Shown here: in pieces, positions 1-7,961 of the stretch
How the letters are laid out: each line of letters begins with the position of its first letter
Numbering within the stretch: the first letter of the stretch is position 1
Origin: Terriglobales bacterium
GTDB taxonomy: Bacteria > Acidobacteriota > Terriglobia > Terriglobales > SCQP01
DNA length: 46,189 bases
Reading direction: 5' to 3'
Assembly (NCBI GenBank): GCA_025451775.1
Contig: JANWJU010000145.1
Span: 1 to 46,189 of the forward strand
Program-made: the position numbers and the translations under genes
The notes under the pieces: model-generated
Database searches by the model: none
The model's input: the letters and a program-made list of their open reading frames with translations, nothing else
What the model was told of the DNA's origin: nothing

Positions 1-88
1 AGCCGCTGCAAGCGCAGAAGCGCGTTCGCCTCGAATTCCTCCCGCGTCATCATTTCTGATGATACCAGTGGAGGCCCGTGCCCGGCGG

Positions 89-793
89 CTATTGCCGGGT
101 GAGTTGCAACGGGCGCTCCAGCTTCACCGTCAATTGGCTGCCGGGGTTCAGTTCCAGGTGCCGGTGGCGGACCAGCCAGATGCCGGCCGCAACCGCTGCC
201 CCCACGCCCGCACCCACTGCCGCCCCCTGCGCGCCCGCTAGCAGCGCGCCTCCAACCATGCCGCCGCCGATGCCCGCTTCGGCGTGGTGCACGTCCGTGG
301 CCATCATGCCCCGCGGCTCTTGCAACTCGCCTTCCGAGTTCACGCGCGCCGGGTTATGCGCATCGCCCTGCACCACGACCGCGCTGATGACGTAGCGCTG
401 GCCCCCGGGCATGGTGAGCAGGTCGGGCTTCAACATCAACGCGGACTCCGACGCCGCCGGCCGTGAGTCCTTCACCCGCACGACGTGGCCTTCGAGGATG
501 GCCCCGCTGGGAATGACCTCCTGGCCCTGGTAGAAGACCGAGGTCATGACGCGCGCCGCGAACCCATCGCCGTAGGTGTTGAAGCGCGTGTTGAGGTGGG
601 TCTCAAGCTGCAGCCGGATGGGGGTATTGACGGGGACGATCGTCGCCGCGGCCGCTACGGGCGCCGCCACGAGAGTCGATGGCGTCGCCGGGTTGGCGGC
701 GATGTCCGTGACGGTGGGGGCAGGTGCGGTCTGGGCCAAGGCCAAGCCCACGGCCGAAAGGGCACAGGCGGCGATGAGGGCATTGCGTTTCAT
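89..793 (-). CDS. Secreted glycine-zipper protein, unknown function
   Basis: A 234-residue protein with an N-terminal signal peptide (MKRNALIAACALSAVGLALA, cut probably after AQTA). The middle (about 55-165) is a predicted beta-rich region with the pattern 'PIRLQLETHLNT...VIPSGAILEGHVV'. It is followed by a glycine-zipper stretch (about 175-205, GIGGGMVGGALLAGAQGAAVGAG) that could insert in a membrane, and a short basic tail. The ATG is supported by AGGAGG about 8 nt upstream. The same order of parts recurs in the BON lipoprotein at 35668-36603, so the two probably share a domain family. An envelope role is inferred; no enzyme motif is visible. Confidence 0.75.
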   Translation of the reverse strand: MKRNALIAACALSAVGLALAQTAPAPTVTDIAANPATPSTLVAAPVAAAATIVPVNTPIRLQLETHLNTRFNTYGDGFAARVMTSVFYQGQEVIPSGAILEGHVVRVKDSRPAASESALMLKPDLLTMPGGQRYVISAVVVQGDAHNPARVNSEGELQEPRGMMATDVHHAEAGIGGGMVGGALLAGAQGAAVGAGVGAAVAAGIWLVRHRHLELNPGSQLTVKLERPLQLTRQ

Positions 794-916
794 GCCGAGT
801 CCTCCTGCGTTCCAGCATAGCTGCGCTGGCGGCTGGCGCAGCCGGGATATTGTTCAGGTCTCGCACTGGTAAACACCCGTGGCGAGCCACTCGCGATGAC
901 AAAACCCACGTCCGGG

Positions 917-946
917 TTGCCCCAGATGCCGTCGCAACGCTATTCT
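917..946 (+). promoter_or_regulatory. Candidate sigma70-type promoter of the sdh operon
   Basis: TTGCCC at 917-922 and TATTCT at 941-946 are 18 nt apart and lie about 40 nt before the GTG start of sdhC. Each hexamer matches the consensus at four of six positions. There is no experimental support; it is proposed from position and spacing alone. Confidence 0.35.
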
Positions 947-986
947 GTTAATTCGCCGTTGCCCTGGATCTCAAAGGAGTCGTTGC

Positions 987-1781
987 GTGTCCACGATTGA
1001 CGTGCCGCTGAAGGCTTTGAAATCGCCGCCGCCACCGCAGCGCCCGTTCGGACGAACCGAACGGCCGGATCTGTGGTGGGTGCAGCCGCTACTGGTTTTT
1101 CTCGGCCTGGGCGCGTTCGTCGTGTACTCGACGTGGGCGGCGTTCCAGGGCGACTTTTACCGCTTTGGGCCCTACCTGTCGCCGATGTACTCGCCGGTGC
1201 TGCTGACCACGCGGCCGGGGTGGTGGCCGGCCTTCCTGCCTTTCTCGGCGGCGCTGTTGATTCTGTGGGCGCCAGGCGGATTCCGTGTCACCTGCTACTA
1301 CTACCGCGGCGCCTACTACAAGGCGTTTTGGGCCGACCCGGCCACGTGCGCGGTGGGCGAGCCCCGCAAAAGCTACTGGGGCGAGCGCAAATGGCCGCTG
1401 CTGCTGCAGAACAGCCACCGCTACTTTCTGTATTTGGCGCTGCTGTTCCTGGTGCTTTTGGCGCATGACGCCTGGAACTCGATGTGGTTCATGGTCAACG
1501 GCGTCAAGCAGTTCCAGATTCACCTGGGCACGATCATCATGATCGTCGATCCCATTCTGCTGGGCGGCTACACCCTGGGCTGCCACTCGCTGCGCCATCT
1601 GGTGGGCGGACGCCGGGACGTCAAGGGCGGGGCGCGGAAGAAGACCTACGACTGTGTCACCTGTTTGAACGGAGTCCACATGAGGTGGGCGTGGTTCAGC
1701 TTGTTTTGGGTGATGTTCACCGATATCTACGTGCGCCTGGGCGCCATGGGGATCTGGACCCACGATTGGAGATTGTTTTAA
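987..1781 (+). CDS. sdhC: Succinate dehydrogenase membrane anchor (five-helix type)
   Basis: A 264-residue integral membrane protein with about five hydrophobic segments (near 32-50, 80-97, 146-164, 178-198 and 232-254), lying directly before sdhA and sdhB. A single five-helix anchor in place of separate SdhC and SdhD is seen in some succinate:quinone oxidoreductases, and this would be the quinone- and haem-carrying subunit. Histidines at helix ends are haem-ligand candidates. The GTG start has AAAGGAG 7 nt upstream. The stop TAA directly abuts the sdhA ATG, indicating coupling. Assignment rests on topology and neighbours as much as on sequence; the physiological direction (succinate oxidation or fumarate reduction) cannot be read from it. 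Confidence 0.8.
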   Translation: MSTIDVPLKALKSPPPPQRPFGRTERPDLWWVQPLLVFLGLGAFVVYSTWAAFQGDFYRFGPYLSPMYSPVLLTTRPGWWPAFLPFSAALLILWAPGGFRVTCYYYRGAYYKAFWADPATCAVGEPRKSYWGERKWPLLLQNSHRYFLYLALLFLVLLAHDAWNSMWFMVNGVKQFQIHLGTIIMIVDPILLGGYTLGCHSLRHLVGGRRDVKGGARKKTYDCVTCLNGVHMRWAWFSLFWVMFTDIYVRLGAMGIWTHDWRLF

Positions 1782-3602
1782 ATGCCCGGATATGAGACGC
1801 ACGAGTACGACGTTCTGATCGTGGGGGCCGGCGGCGCCGGGTTGCGGGCCGCCATCGAGGCCGCCGCAGCGGGCGTCCGGGTGGGCGTGATCAGCAAATC
1901 GCTGCTGGGCAAAGCGCACACCGTGATGGCCGAAGGCGGCATGGCCGCGGCTCTGGGCCATGTGGACGACCGCGACAACTGGCGTGTGCACTTCGCCGAC
2001 ACCATGCGCGGCGGCTACTATCTGAACAATTGGCGCATGGCCGAGTTGCACGCCAAGGAAGCGCCGGACCGCGTCCGTGAGCTTGAACAATGGGGCGCGA
2101 TCTTCGACCGTACGCCCGATGGCCGCATCCTGCAGCGCAACTTCGGCGGTCACCGCTACCCCCGCCTGGCGCACGTGGGCGACCGCACCGGGCTGGAGAT
2201 CATCCGCACGCTGCAGGATCACGCCGTGCAGCAATCCATCACCTTCCACATGGAAACCACGCTGCTGACGCTGCTGAACTCCGGCGGCCGCTGCGTGGGC
2301 GGCTTCGGGTATGAGCGCGAGCGCGGCCGCTACAAACTCTTCCTGGCCAAGGCGGTGGTGTTGGCCACGGGCGGCATTGGCCGCGCCTTCCAGATCACGA
2401 GCAACAGTTGGGAGTACACCGGCGATGGCCAGGCGCTGGCGTTCCAGGCGGGCGCGGCGCTGCGTGACGTTGAATTTGTGCAGTTTCATCCCACCGGCAT
2501 GGTGTGGCCGCCCAGCGTGCGCGGCATCCTGGTGACCGAGGGGGTCCGCGGCGAGGGCGGCGTGCTGCGCAACAACGAGGGCAAGCGGTTTTTATTCGAT
2601 GACGTGCCGGAGAACTATCGCAGCTCCACCGCTGACAACGCCGAAGAGGGATGGCGCTATACGCAAGGCGATAAGAGCGCCCGCCGTCCTCCCGAGTTGC
2701 TTACCCGCGACCACGTGGCCCGGTGCATCCGGCGCGAAGTGCGCGCCGGCCGCGGCAGCCCGCATGGCGGCGTGTTCCTCGACATTGCCTGGATCAAGGA
2801 AAAGCTGCCCAACTCGGTCGAGCACATCAAGAAAAAGCTGCCCAGCATGTACCACCAGTTCAAGCAGCTCGCCGACCTGGATATCACGCAGCAGCCGATG
2901 GAGGTGGGGCCGACCACCCATTACTTTATGGGCGGCATCACCGTCGACGGCGATACCCAGATGACCGGCATCGACGGCCTGTTCGCCGCGGGCGAGTGCG
3001 CCGCCGGCCTGCACGGCGCGAATCGCCTGGGGGGAAACTCGCTCTCCGACCTGCTGGTGTTCGGCAAGCGCGCCGGCGAACACGCCGCCGCCTATGCGAG
3101 TAACCACGCCGCGGTGGGCGCCAGCGCCGTCGGTGATCAAATTGCCAGCGCGATCCAGCGCGGCGAAGCCCCCTTCGAGCGCGGCGCGCAGGGAGAGAAC
3201 CCCTACGCCATCCAGCACGAACTGCAGGAGATGATGCAGAACCTCGTCGGCATCGTCCGCACCGAAGACGAGATGGAGCAAGCCCTAGGGGCCATCGCCG
3301 GGCTGCGCCAGCGCGCCGCGAAGGTGGGTATTGGCGGCAACCGCGAGTACAACAACGGCTGGCACACGGCGCTCGATCTGGACAACCTGCTGACCGTCGC
3401 CGAGCTGGTCACGCGTGCCGGCAAGGAACGGCGGGAGAGCCGCGGCGGCCATTTCCGCGAAGATTACCCCGACAAGGACGCCGAGTGGGGCAAGGTCAAC
3501 CTGGAGCTGTCCCGCGGACCCAATGGCGCCATTGAATCCCGCAAGATCCCGGTGCGGCCCATGCCCGAGGATCTGTTGCAAGCCATCGAGGAAAATAAAT
3601 AG
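1782..3602 (+). CDS. sdhA: Succinate dehydrogenase/fumarate reductase flavoprotein subunit
   Basis: A 606-residue flavoprotein that oxidises succinate to fumarate (or the reverse) on the cytoplasmic side of the membrane. The FAD-binding GAGGAG sits at residues 15-20. His46 in 'KAHTVMAEGG' is at the position of the covalent FAD-linking histidine. The substrate region has 'HPTGM' from His236 and 'TEGVRGEGG', an arginine-rich 'CIRREVRAGRG', and the second FAD segment 'GANRLGGNSLSDLLVFGKRAG' is cited here only by its ends, GANRLGG and FGKRAG (about 412-432). Length is normal for the family. It abuts sdhC with no gap and is followed 13 bp later by sdhB. Confidence 0.95.
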   Translation: MPGYETHEYDVLIVGAGGAGLRAAIEAAAAGVRVGVISKSLLGKAHTVMAEGGMAAALGHVDDRDNWRVHFADTMRGGYYLNNWRMAELHAKEAPDRVRELEQWGAIFDRTPDGRILQRNFGGHRYPRLAHVGDRTGLEIIRTLQDHAVQQSITFHMETTLLTLLNSGGRCVGGFGYERERGRYKLFLAKAVVLATGGIGRAFQITSNSWEYTGDGQALAFQAGAALRDVEFVQFHPTGMVWPPSVRGILVTEGVRGEGGVLRNNEGKRFLFDDVPENYRSSTADNAEEGWRYTQGDKSARRPPELLTRDHVARCIRREVRAGRGSPHGGVFLDIAWIKEKLPNSVEHIKKKLPSMYHQFKQLADLDITQQPMEVGPTTHYFMGGITVDGDTQMTGIDGLFAAGECAAGLHGANRLGGNSLSDLLVFGKRAGEHAAAYASNHAAVGASAVGDQIASAIQRGEAPFERGAQGENPYAIQHELQEMMQNLVGIVRTEDEMEQALGAIAGLRQRAAKVGIGGNREYNNGWHTALDLDNLLTVAELVTRAGKERRESRGGHFREDYPDKDAEWGKVNLELSRGPNGAIESRKIPVRPMPEDLLQAIEENK

Positions 3603-3615
3603 TGGAGACCAACTA

Positions 3616-4350
3616 ATGGCGACGGCCACGTTTCGTATCTGGCGCGGCGAGGGCGAGCAGAGCGCCTACGTCGATTACCCCTGCGAGGTCGAGGAGGGCA
3701 TGGTGGTGTTGGATGCCGTGCACCGCATCCAGGCCACGCAAGCCAACGACATGGCAGTTCGCTGGAACTGCAAAGCGGGCAAATGCGGCTCCTGCTCGGC
3801 CGAGATCAACGGCATGCCCAAGCTCATGTGCATGACCCGGCTCAACTCGCTGGATCTGTCCAAGCCGGTCACCATCGAGCCCATGAAGGCTTTTCCTCAC
3901 ATCAAGGATCTGGTCACCGACGTTTCCTGGAATTACGAGGTAAAAAAGCAGATTCCGCCTTTCCATCTGCGCCCGCCCGGCGCCGATGGCACGTGGCGAG
4001 CCTACCAGAAGGACGTGGACCGGCCGCAAGAGTTCCGCAAGTGCATCGAGTGTTTCCTCTGCCAGGATGTCTGCCACGTGCTGCGCGACCACCACATGCA
4101 CGAAAAGTTCATCGGTCCGCGCCTGCTGATCCATGTGGCGCAGATGGAAATGAACCCGCTCGACGACGGCAACCGCCTGGAAGCCCTCAAAGACGAGTAC
4201 AACATCGGCTACTGCAACATCACCAAGTGCTGCACCAAGGTCTGCCCCGAGGGGATCCACATCACCGATAACGCCATTATTCCTTTGAAGGAGCGCGTGG
4301 TTGACGAGTTCTACGACCCGCTGCACAAGCTCTTCAAGATCTTCAAGTAG
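3616..4350 (+). CDS. sdhB: Succinate dehydrogenase iron-sulfur subunit
   Basis: A 244-residue electron-transfer subunit carrying electrons from the SdhA flavin to the membrane quinone. Cys52, Cys57, Cys60 and Cys72 form the plant-ferredoxin-type [2Fe-2S] site (CKAGKCGSC...C). Cys143/146/149 plus Cys210, and Cys153 with Cys200 and Cys205/206, supply the [4Fe-4S] and [3Fe-4S] clusters. The ATG at 3616 follows GGAG. The same frame is open further upstream inside sdhA, but that extension has no family resemblance and overlaps sdhA. It completes an sdhCAB operon. Confidence 0.95.
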   Translation: MATATFRIWRGEGEQSAYVDYPCEVEEGMVVLDAVHRIQATQANDMAVRWNCKAGKCGSCSAEINGMPKLMCMTRLNSLDLSKPVTIEPMKAFPHIKDLVTDVSWNYEVKKQIPPFHLRPPGADGTWRAYQKDVDRPQEFRKCIECFLCQDVCHVLRDHHMHEKFIGPRLLIHVAQMEMNPLDDGNRLEALKDEYNIGYCNITKCCTKVCPEGIHITDNAIIPLKERVVDEFYDPLHKLFKIFK

Positions 4351-4352
4351 CC

Positions 4353-4550
4353 GTGACCATCGTGCTCAACGGCCAGCCGCATGAAACCGGCGCCGCCACC
4401 TGCGAGGCGCTGATCGCCGAACTCGGCCTCGCCGGCCAGCGCGTGGCGCTAGAGCGTAACCAAGCGATGATCCCGCGCCGGCTGTGGGCGGACACGCCAC
4501 TGGCGGCCGGCGACCGCATCGAGGTGGTGCAGTTCGTCGGTGGCGGCTAG
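4353..4550 (+). CDS. thiS: Sulfur carrier protein ThiS
   Basis: A 65-residue ubiquitin-fold protein ending in GlyGly (VVQFVGGG), the tail that is adenylated and thiocarboxylated to deliver sulfur for the thiazole ring of thiamine. The 'LNGQPHET' start, 'VALERNQAMIPR' centre and 'GDRIEVVQFVGGG' end match the ThiS/MoaD class; the ThiS-type spacing favours thiamine over molybdopterin. A GTG start lies 2 nt after the sdhB stop. No other thi gene is in the window, so its partners must be encoded elsewhere and its position behind sdh is unexplained. Confidence 0.85.
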   Translation: MTIVLNGQPHETGAATCEALIAELGLAGQRVALERNQAMIPRRLWADTPLAAGDRIEVVQFVGGG

Positions 4551-4595
4551 AACGGCATTCCTAAGAGCTACCCGCTAATAGCTAACAGCTGCTTT

Positions 4596-5363
4596 CTAGC
4601 TGGCGCGCGCCTGCTGCTTCCGGGGCGGCGGGAGCGCATAGCGGCCCCGCCAGGCATGGCGGCGGATGGTCACCAAGTCGCCGAACATGCGCAGGCTATC
4701 GCGCACCATGCGAATCTTGGCGCCGGCGGCGTGCGCCCACACCACCGGGACCTCCTCGACCCGCAGCCCGTAGCGGCGCGCCAGGAACAACAGCTCGGGA
4801 TCGAATCCCCACCCCTCGATGCGCTGCTGCGGGAAGATGCTCAGCGCCGCCGGGCGGTTGAAGAGCTTGAAGCCGCACTGCGTGTCGGCAAACGGCAGGC
4901 CCAGGCCCCAGCGCACCATGCGGTTGAACATGCGGCCCGCTTGCTCGCGTAACCAGCTCTGGCGCGCTTGCAGCAGCTCGGTTCTGCTGCGGCTCCCGAT
5001 GGCGATATCGGCGCCGGCATCGAGCGCTGTTTCCAGGCGTGCCAGTTCGCTCATGGGGGCCGAGAGATCGGCGTCGGTAAACAGCATACGATCGCCCGCG
5101 GCCTCGATCATGCCATGGCGCACGCTGTAGCCTTTACCCCGGTTGCCGGGGTTCTTCAGCATCCGCCAGAGGATGGGGCTGGCGCCGGTGAATTCCGGCG
5201 TGAGCAGGGAAGCGGTGCCGTCGCTGGAGCCGTCGTCGACGATCAAGACCTCCACTGTGCCGGGCTGCTGGCGGGAAAAGTGGACGGCGATGGCCCGCAG
5301 CGTCGCGGGCAGCCGCTGCGCCTCATTGTAGGCGGGGATCACGATGCTCAGAGAGACGGGCAT
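4596..5363 (-). CDS. Family 2 glycosyltransferase (dolichyl-phosphate glucosyltransferase-like)
   Basis: A 255-residue GT-A fold enzyme: the 'SLSIVIPAYNEAQRLPATL' start, 'VLIVDDGSSDGT' nucleotide-binding loop, and 'LFTDADLSAP' (DxD-like). 'AIGSRSRTEL' and 'DTQCGFKLF' are typical of polyprenyl-phosphate glucosyl/mannosyl transferases. It probably moves a sugar from a nucleotide donor to a lipid carrier for envelope glycans. The frame continues upstream to a GTG at 5408, but a TAGAAT hexamer at 5395-5400 (minus) lies between the two starts and the fold begins right after ATG 5363, so the shorter form is chosen. The acceptor is unknown. Confidence 0.8.
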   Translation of the reverse strand: MPVSLSIVIPAYNEAQRLPATLRAIAVHFSRQQPGTVEVLIVDDGSSDGTASLLTPEFTGASPILWRMLKNPGNRGKGYSVRHGMIEAAGDRMLFTDADLSAPMSELARLETALDAGADIAIGSRSRTELLQARQSWLREQAGRMFNRMVRWGLGLPFADTQCGFKLFNRPAALSIFPQQRIEGWGFDPELLFLARRYGLRVEEVPVVWAHAAGAKIRMVRDSLRMFGDLVTIRRHAWRGRYALPPPRKQQARAS

Positions 5364-5394
5364 GGCAGCGACGGGTGGTGTTGAGTTCCCCTTG

Positions 5395-5400
5395 ATTCTA
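5395..5400 (-). promoter_or_regulatory. Candidate -10 element upstream of the glycosyltransferase
   Basis: TAGAAT on the minus strand, 31 nt before the preferred ATG at 5363. It is the reason for rejecting the GTG at 5408, which would lie upstream of it. No clear -35 partner is seen. Confidence 0.25.
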
Positions 5401-5435
5401 CGATGCACACGCCGTCGCGGGGTGGATTCTCTGCT

Positions 5436-6431
5436 TTAGCCCGCCCGCCGCTCCCGCCGCATCTGCTCCTCCATCTGGTTCAAGAAGGTGTGGACGATGG
5501 ACGCATCCCACCACCCTTGCTTGGCTTCGTTCAGCAGGATGCTCCTGGCCTCGTGGTGGCTCCAAGCGGGCTTGTAGGGGCGGTCCGTGGTCAGGGCATC
5601 ATAGGCATCGACCACCTGGAGCACGCGTGCCAACAGGGGAATGGCTTCCCCGGCCAATCCGTCGGGGTAACCGTGTCCGTTCCAGTGCTCATGGTGATGC
5701 CGGATGATGGGCAACACGCGGTAGAGCGTGCGGAGCGGCCGGCAAATCTGTTCTCCCACCTCCGGATGGCGGCGCAATACCCGCATCTCCTCGGCATCAA
5801 GCGGTCCGGCTTTGCGCAAAATCGCGTCCGGCACGGCGATTTTCCCGATGTCGTGCAGCACCCCGCCGCGCCGCAGCGCCACCACGTCCTCTTCCGGCAA
5901 CTCCATCGTCCGCCCCAACTGGGCGGCGTACTCCGCCAGCCGTGCGCAGTGCCCTTCCGTGTAGGGGTCGCGCGCTTCCACTCCCAACGCCAGCGAAAAC
6001 AGCACCGTTTCGGCGTTCTCCAGCTCATCGGTAAACTGTTTCAGTTTCAGCAGGCTCTTCACCCGCGCGAACAACTCTTGCGGATCCACCGGCTTGTTCA
6101 GAAAATCTTCGGCGCCGGCTTCGATGCCCTGCAGCTTGGCGTCCCGGTCCGAGAGCCCGGTCACCAGAATGACCGGAATCAGCCGGGTGGCATTGTCATC
6201 CTTAAGCTCGCGGCACAGCTCAATGCCACTCCTGCCGGGCATGACCACATCCAGCAGGATCAGGTCCGGCGGTTGCTCGCGAATGCGGCTCAGCGCCTCT
6301 TCCGCGTCCCCAGCCGTCGCCACGCGATAGTGCTTGAGGCCCAGCATCTCCTGCGTGAGCAGGCGGCTGACCTCGTCATCATCCACTACGAGGATGTGGA
6401 ACTCACGTCGAATGGGAATGGTTCCGGTCAC
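5436..6431 (-). CDS. Response regulator with HD-GYP output domain
   Basis: A 331-residue two-domain protein. Receiver domain at about 12-130: acidic pocket Asp17-Asp19, phospho-acceptor Asp61 (LLDVVMPG) and Lys113 (NKPVD). HD-GYP domain at about 140-325: the HD pair at 193-194 (LHDIGKI) and HHHEHWNGHGYPDG at 245-258. HD-GYP proteins of this architecture usually hydrolyse cyclic di-GMP to GMP under control of a sensor kinase. All metal-binding motifs appear intact, so activity is expected. No kinase is adjacent. The GTG start has no strong ribosome binding site. Confidence 0.9.
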   Translation of the reverse strand: MTGTIPIRREFHILVVDDDEVSRLLTQEMLGLKHYRVATAGDAEEALSRIREQPPDLILLDVVMPGRSGIELCRELKDDNATRLIPVILVTGLSDRDAKLQGIEAGAEDFLNKPVDPQELFARVKSLLKLKQFTDELENAETVLFSLALGVEARDPYTEGHCARLAEYAAQLGRTMELPEEDVVALRRGGVLHDIGKIAVPDAILRKAGPLDAEEMRVLRRHPEVGEQICRPLRTLYRVLPIIRHHHEHWNGHGYPDGLAGEAIPLLARVLQVVDAYDALTTDRPYKPAWSHHEARSILLNEAKQGWWDASIVHTFLNQMEEQMRRERRAG

Positions 6432-6487
6432 TCGGTTTACCCGTCAGTTTTTAGATGACGGGAACGGGCAAACGTGCTCTGTTTTCC

Positions 6488-6781
6488 TCAGATCTTGCTG
6501 GTGGGCTTGCGGCTGGACAGGCGAAAGTGGCAGCCGGGGTGGCCGGCCGCGAGCGGGGCGGCGGCGGCGGTGAGAGCGTGATCGCCGTCCCAAGCTTCGA
6601 TCTGGCCGCTGTTGAGGAGATCGCGCAAGGCGCCGGCCAGTTCAGGCTCCGAGAACCGTTCCTCGTAGTGCCCGCCGGCGACCGTGTTGAGCAACATGAA
6701 CAGCGCCACGTAATCGACCGGCTGGCCCGAGTGGGAGGCCAGGAGTTGCAAAATCTCAGCGGCCAGCGGGGACTCTGGCAT
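6488..6781 (-). CDS. Small protein following arginine decarboxylase
   Basis: A 97-residue, mostly helical and acidic protein starting MPESPLAAEILQ; no motif is recognised. The ATG lies 7 nt after the stop of the pyruvoyl arginine decarboxylase, so the two are probably co-transcribed. The reading frame extends upstream, but that part reads as an arginine/serine-rich shadow of the decarboxylase gene and is excluded. It may be an accessory or regulatory protein of polyamine metabolism; this is inferred from position only. Confidence 0.6.
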   Translation of the reverse strand: MPESPLAAEILQLLASHSGQPVDYVALFMLLNTVAGGHYEERFSEPELAGALRDLLNSGQIEAWDGDHALTAAAAPLAAGHPGCHFRLSSRKPTSKI

Positions 6782-6788
6782 GGCGCGG

Positions 6789-7334
6789 CTACTCTTCCAG
6801 CAGAATCGCCGCCGACAGTACCGTGGTCCACATGCCGCGTTTGTCGCCGATCGCCGATTGGCTGACGTTAATGGTGCGGACGATTTTGTTGGAGATGCGG
6901 TAGATCTCCTTCTTCTCATCCCAGGAGCGGTCGGGGTCGAAGTCTACGTTGAGCGTGGTGGCGAGCATCTCCGCCGCCAGTTCCTCGGCGTACTCACCCG
7001 CCTGCTGCTCGGTTTCGCCGAAGGAGTGGTGCTCGGAGAGGTAGCCGTAGGTGTTGCGGTCGGCCGGCAGCGCCAGACCAATCGACGCCGCAATCAACCG
7101 GTGGGGCTCGCGGGTCGAGTTCTCGCTCAGCACCGCAAACACCACCTCGCCCGGCGACAGCGCCTTCAGCCCCGGCGTGCGGGCGATGAGCTTGCAGCGC
7201 GGCGGGAAAATGCTGGAGACACGGACCAAGTTGCAGGCCGCAATGCCGGCGTCGCGCAACGCCAGCTCAAAGCTGGTGAGGCGCTCGCGGTGCTTGCCCA
7301 CGCCCTTCGTTAGAAAAATCTTCTTGGCGATCAT
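6789..7334 (-). CDS. pdaD: Pyruvoyl-dependent arginine decarboxylase
   Basis: A 181-residue proenzyme of the PvlArgDC family. It is expected to self-cleave between Ser40 and Ser41 in 'RVSSIFPP', giving a beta chain and an alpha chain whose N-terminal pyruvoyl group decarboxylates arginine to agmatine. '[20 protein letters not shown]' and '[13 protein letters not shown]' match family segments shaping the trimeric active site; the Glu in 'FGETE' is the likely proton donor. Length is normal. It provides a PLP-free route to agmatine for polyamines. It is followed at once by the 97-aa gene. Confidence 0.88.
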   Translation of the reverse strand: MIAKKIFLTKGVGKHRERLTSFELALRDAGIAACNLVRVSSIFPPRCKLIARTPGLKALSPGEVVFAVLSENSTREPHRLIAASIGLALPADRNTYGYLSEHHSFGETEQQAGEYAEELAAEMLATTLNVDFDPDRSWDEKKEIYRISNKIVRTINVSQSAIGDKRGMWTTVLSAAILLEE

Positions 7335-7512
7335 GAAAAACGCGCTGCTTCAGCCGAATCAAGCGGGAACTGAAACCGTAACAAATCCACCGGGACGCGT
7401 CAATGTTTTCCGCGCGCCGATTTCCATTCAGGCTGCTGCAGGCGCGCCCGGCCGCCGGCGTACCAGTCGCCGGCAAGGATTTACGGCGGCTTTCGGGGCT
7501 GATCGAATGTGC

Positions 7513-7518
7513 CATAAT
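7513..7518 (+). promoter_or_regulatory. Candidate -10 element, leaderless VOC gene
   Basis: CATAAT ends 8 nt before the ATG at 7527, and there is no purine-rich ribosome binding site between them. Transcription would start at or next to the start codon. Part of a recurring pattern in this window. Confidence 0.4.
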
Positions 7519-7526
7519 CGCCGCCG

Positions 7527-7937
7527 ATGGCCTCGACTCCCGTGAACCTGCCTTTTGGAGGGGATTTCGCCCTGGCTCAGATTGGGCAAGTTTCCTTGCG
7601 TGCCGTCAATGTCGCGCGCGCCGTGCGCTTTTATCACGATGTCCTGCGCTTGCCGCTGGCATTCCAAACCGAGACCATGGCCTTCTTTATGGCGGGCGAG
7701 GTGCGCCTCCTGCTGGCGCTGCCGGAGTCGCCCGAGTTCGATCATGCCAGCTCGGTGCTGTACTTCTCCGTGCCCAATATCCGCGCCGCCTACCAGGCGC
7801 TGGCCGAGCGCGGCGTGCGTTTTCCCCAGCCCCCGCACCGCGTGGCGGTGCTCTCCACTGGGGAGCTGTGGATGGCGTTTTTCCGCGACAGCGAGAACAA
7901 TCTGCTCGCCCTGATGAGCGAGCAGCCGGCGCCCTAG
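7527..7937 (+). CDS. VOC (glyoxalase/dioxygenase) superfamily protein
   Basis: A 136-residue single vicinal-oxygen-chelate protein with two beta-alpha-beta-beta-beta halves: 'VSLRAVNVARAVRFYHDVLRLPL' is the first helix region (quoted here by its key part RAVRFYHDVL) and 'FFRDSENNLLALM' is the C-terminal metal-site strand with the usual D-x-x-x-N-x-L pattern. The glutamate found at the end of true glyoxalase I is not obvious, so the substrate cannot be named; methylglyoxal lyase, ring-cleavage or resistance functions are all possible in this superfamily. It stands alone, convergent with the next gene. Confidence 0.75.
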   Translation: MASTPVNLPFGGDFALAQIGQVSLRAVNVARAVRFYHDVLRLPLAFQTETMAFFMAGEVRLLLALPESPEFDHASSVLYFSVPNIRAAYQALAERGVRFPQPPHRVAVLSTGELWMAFFRDSENNLLALMSEQPAP

Positions 7938-7961
7938 CGGCCCCACCCCGCGCGCGAGCGG

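Noticed and set aside
1089-2489. Long open frame (466 codons) on the minus strand opposite sdhC/sdhA
   Set aside because: Antisense shadow of strongly conserved genes in GC-rich DNA; His/Gln/Arg-rich with no family resemblance.
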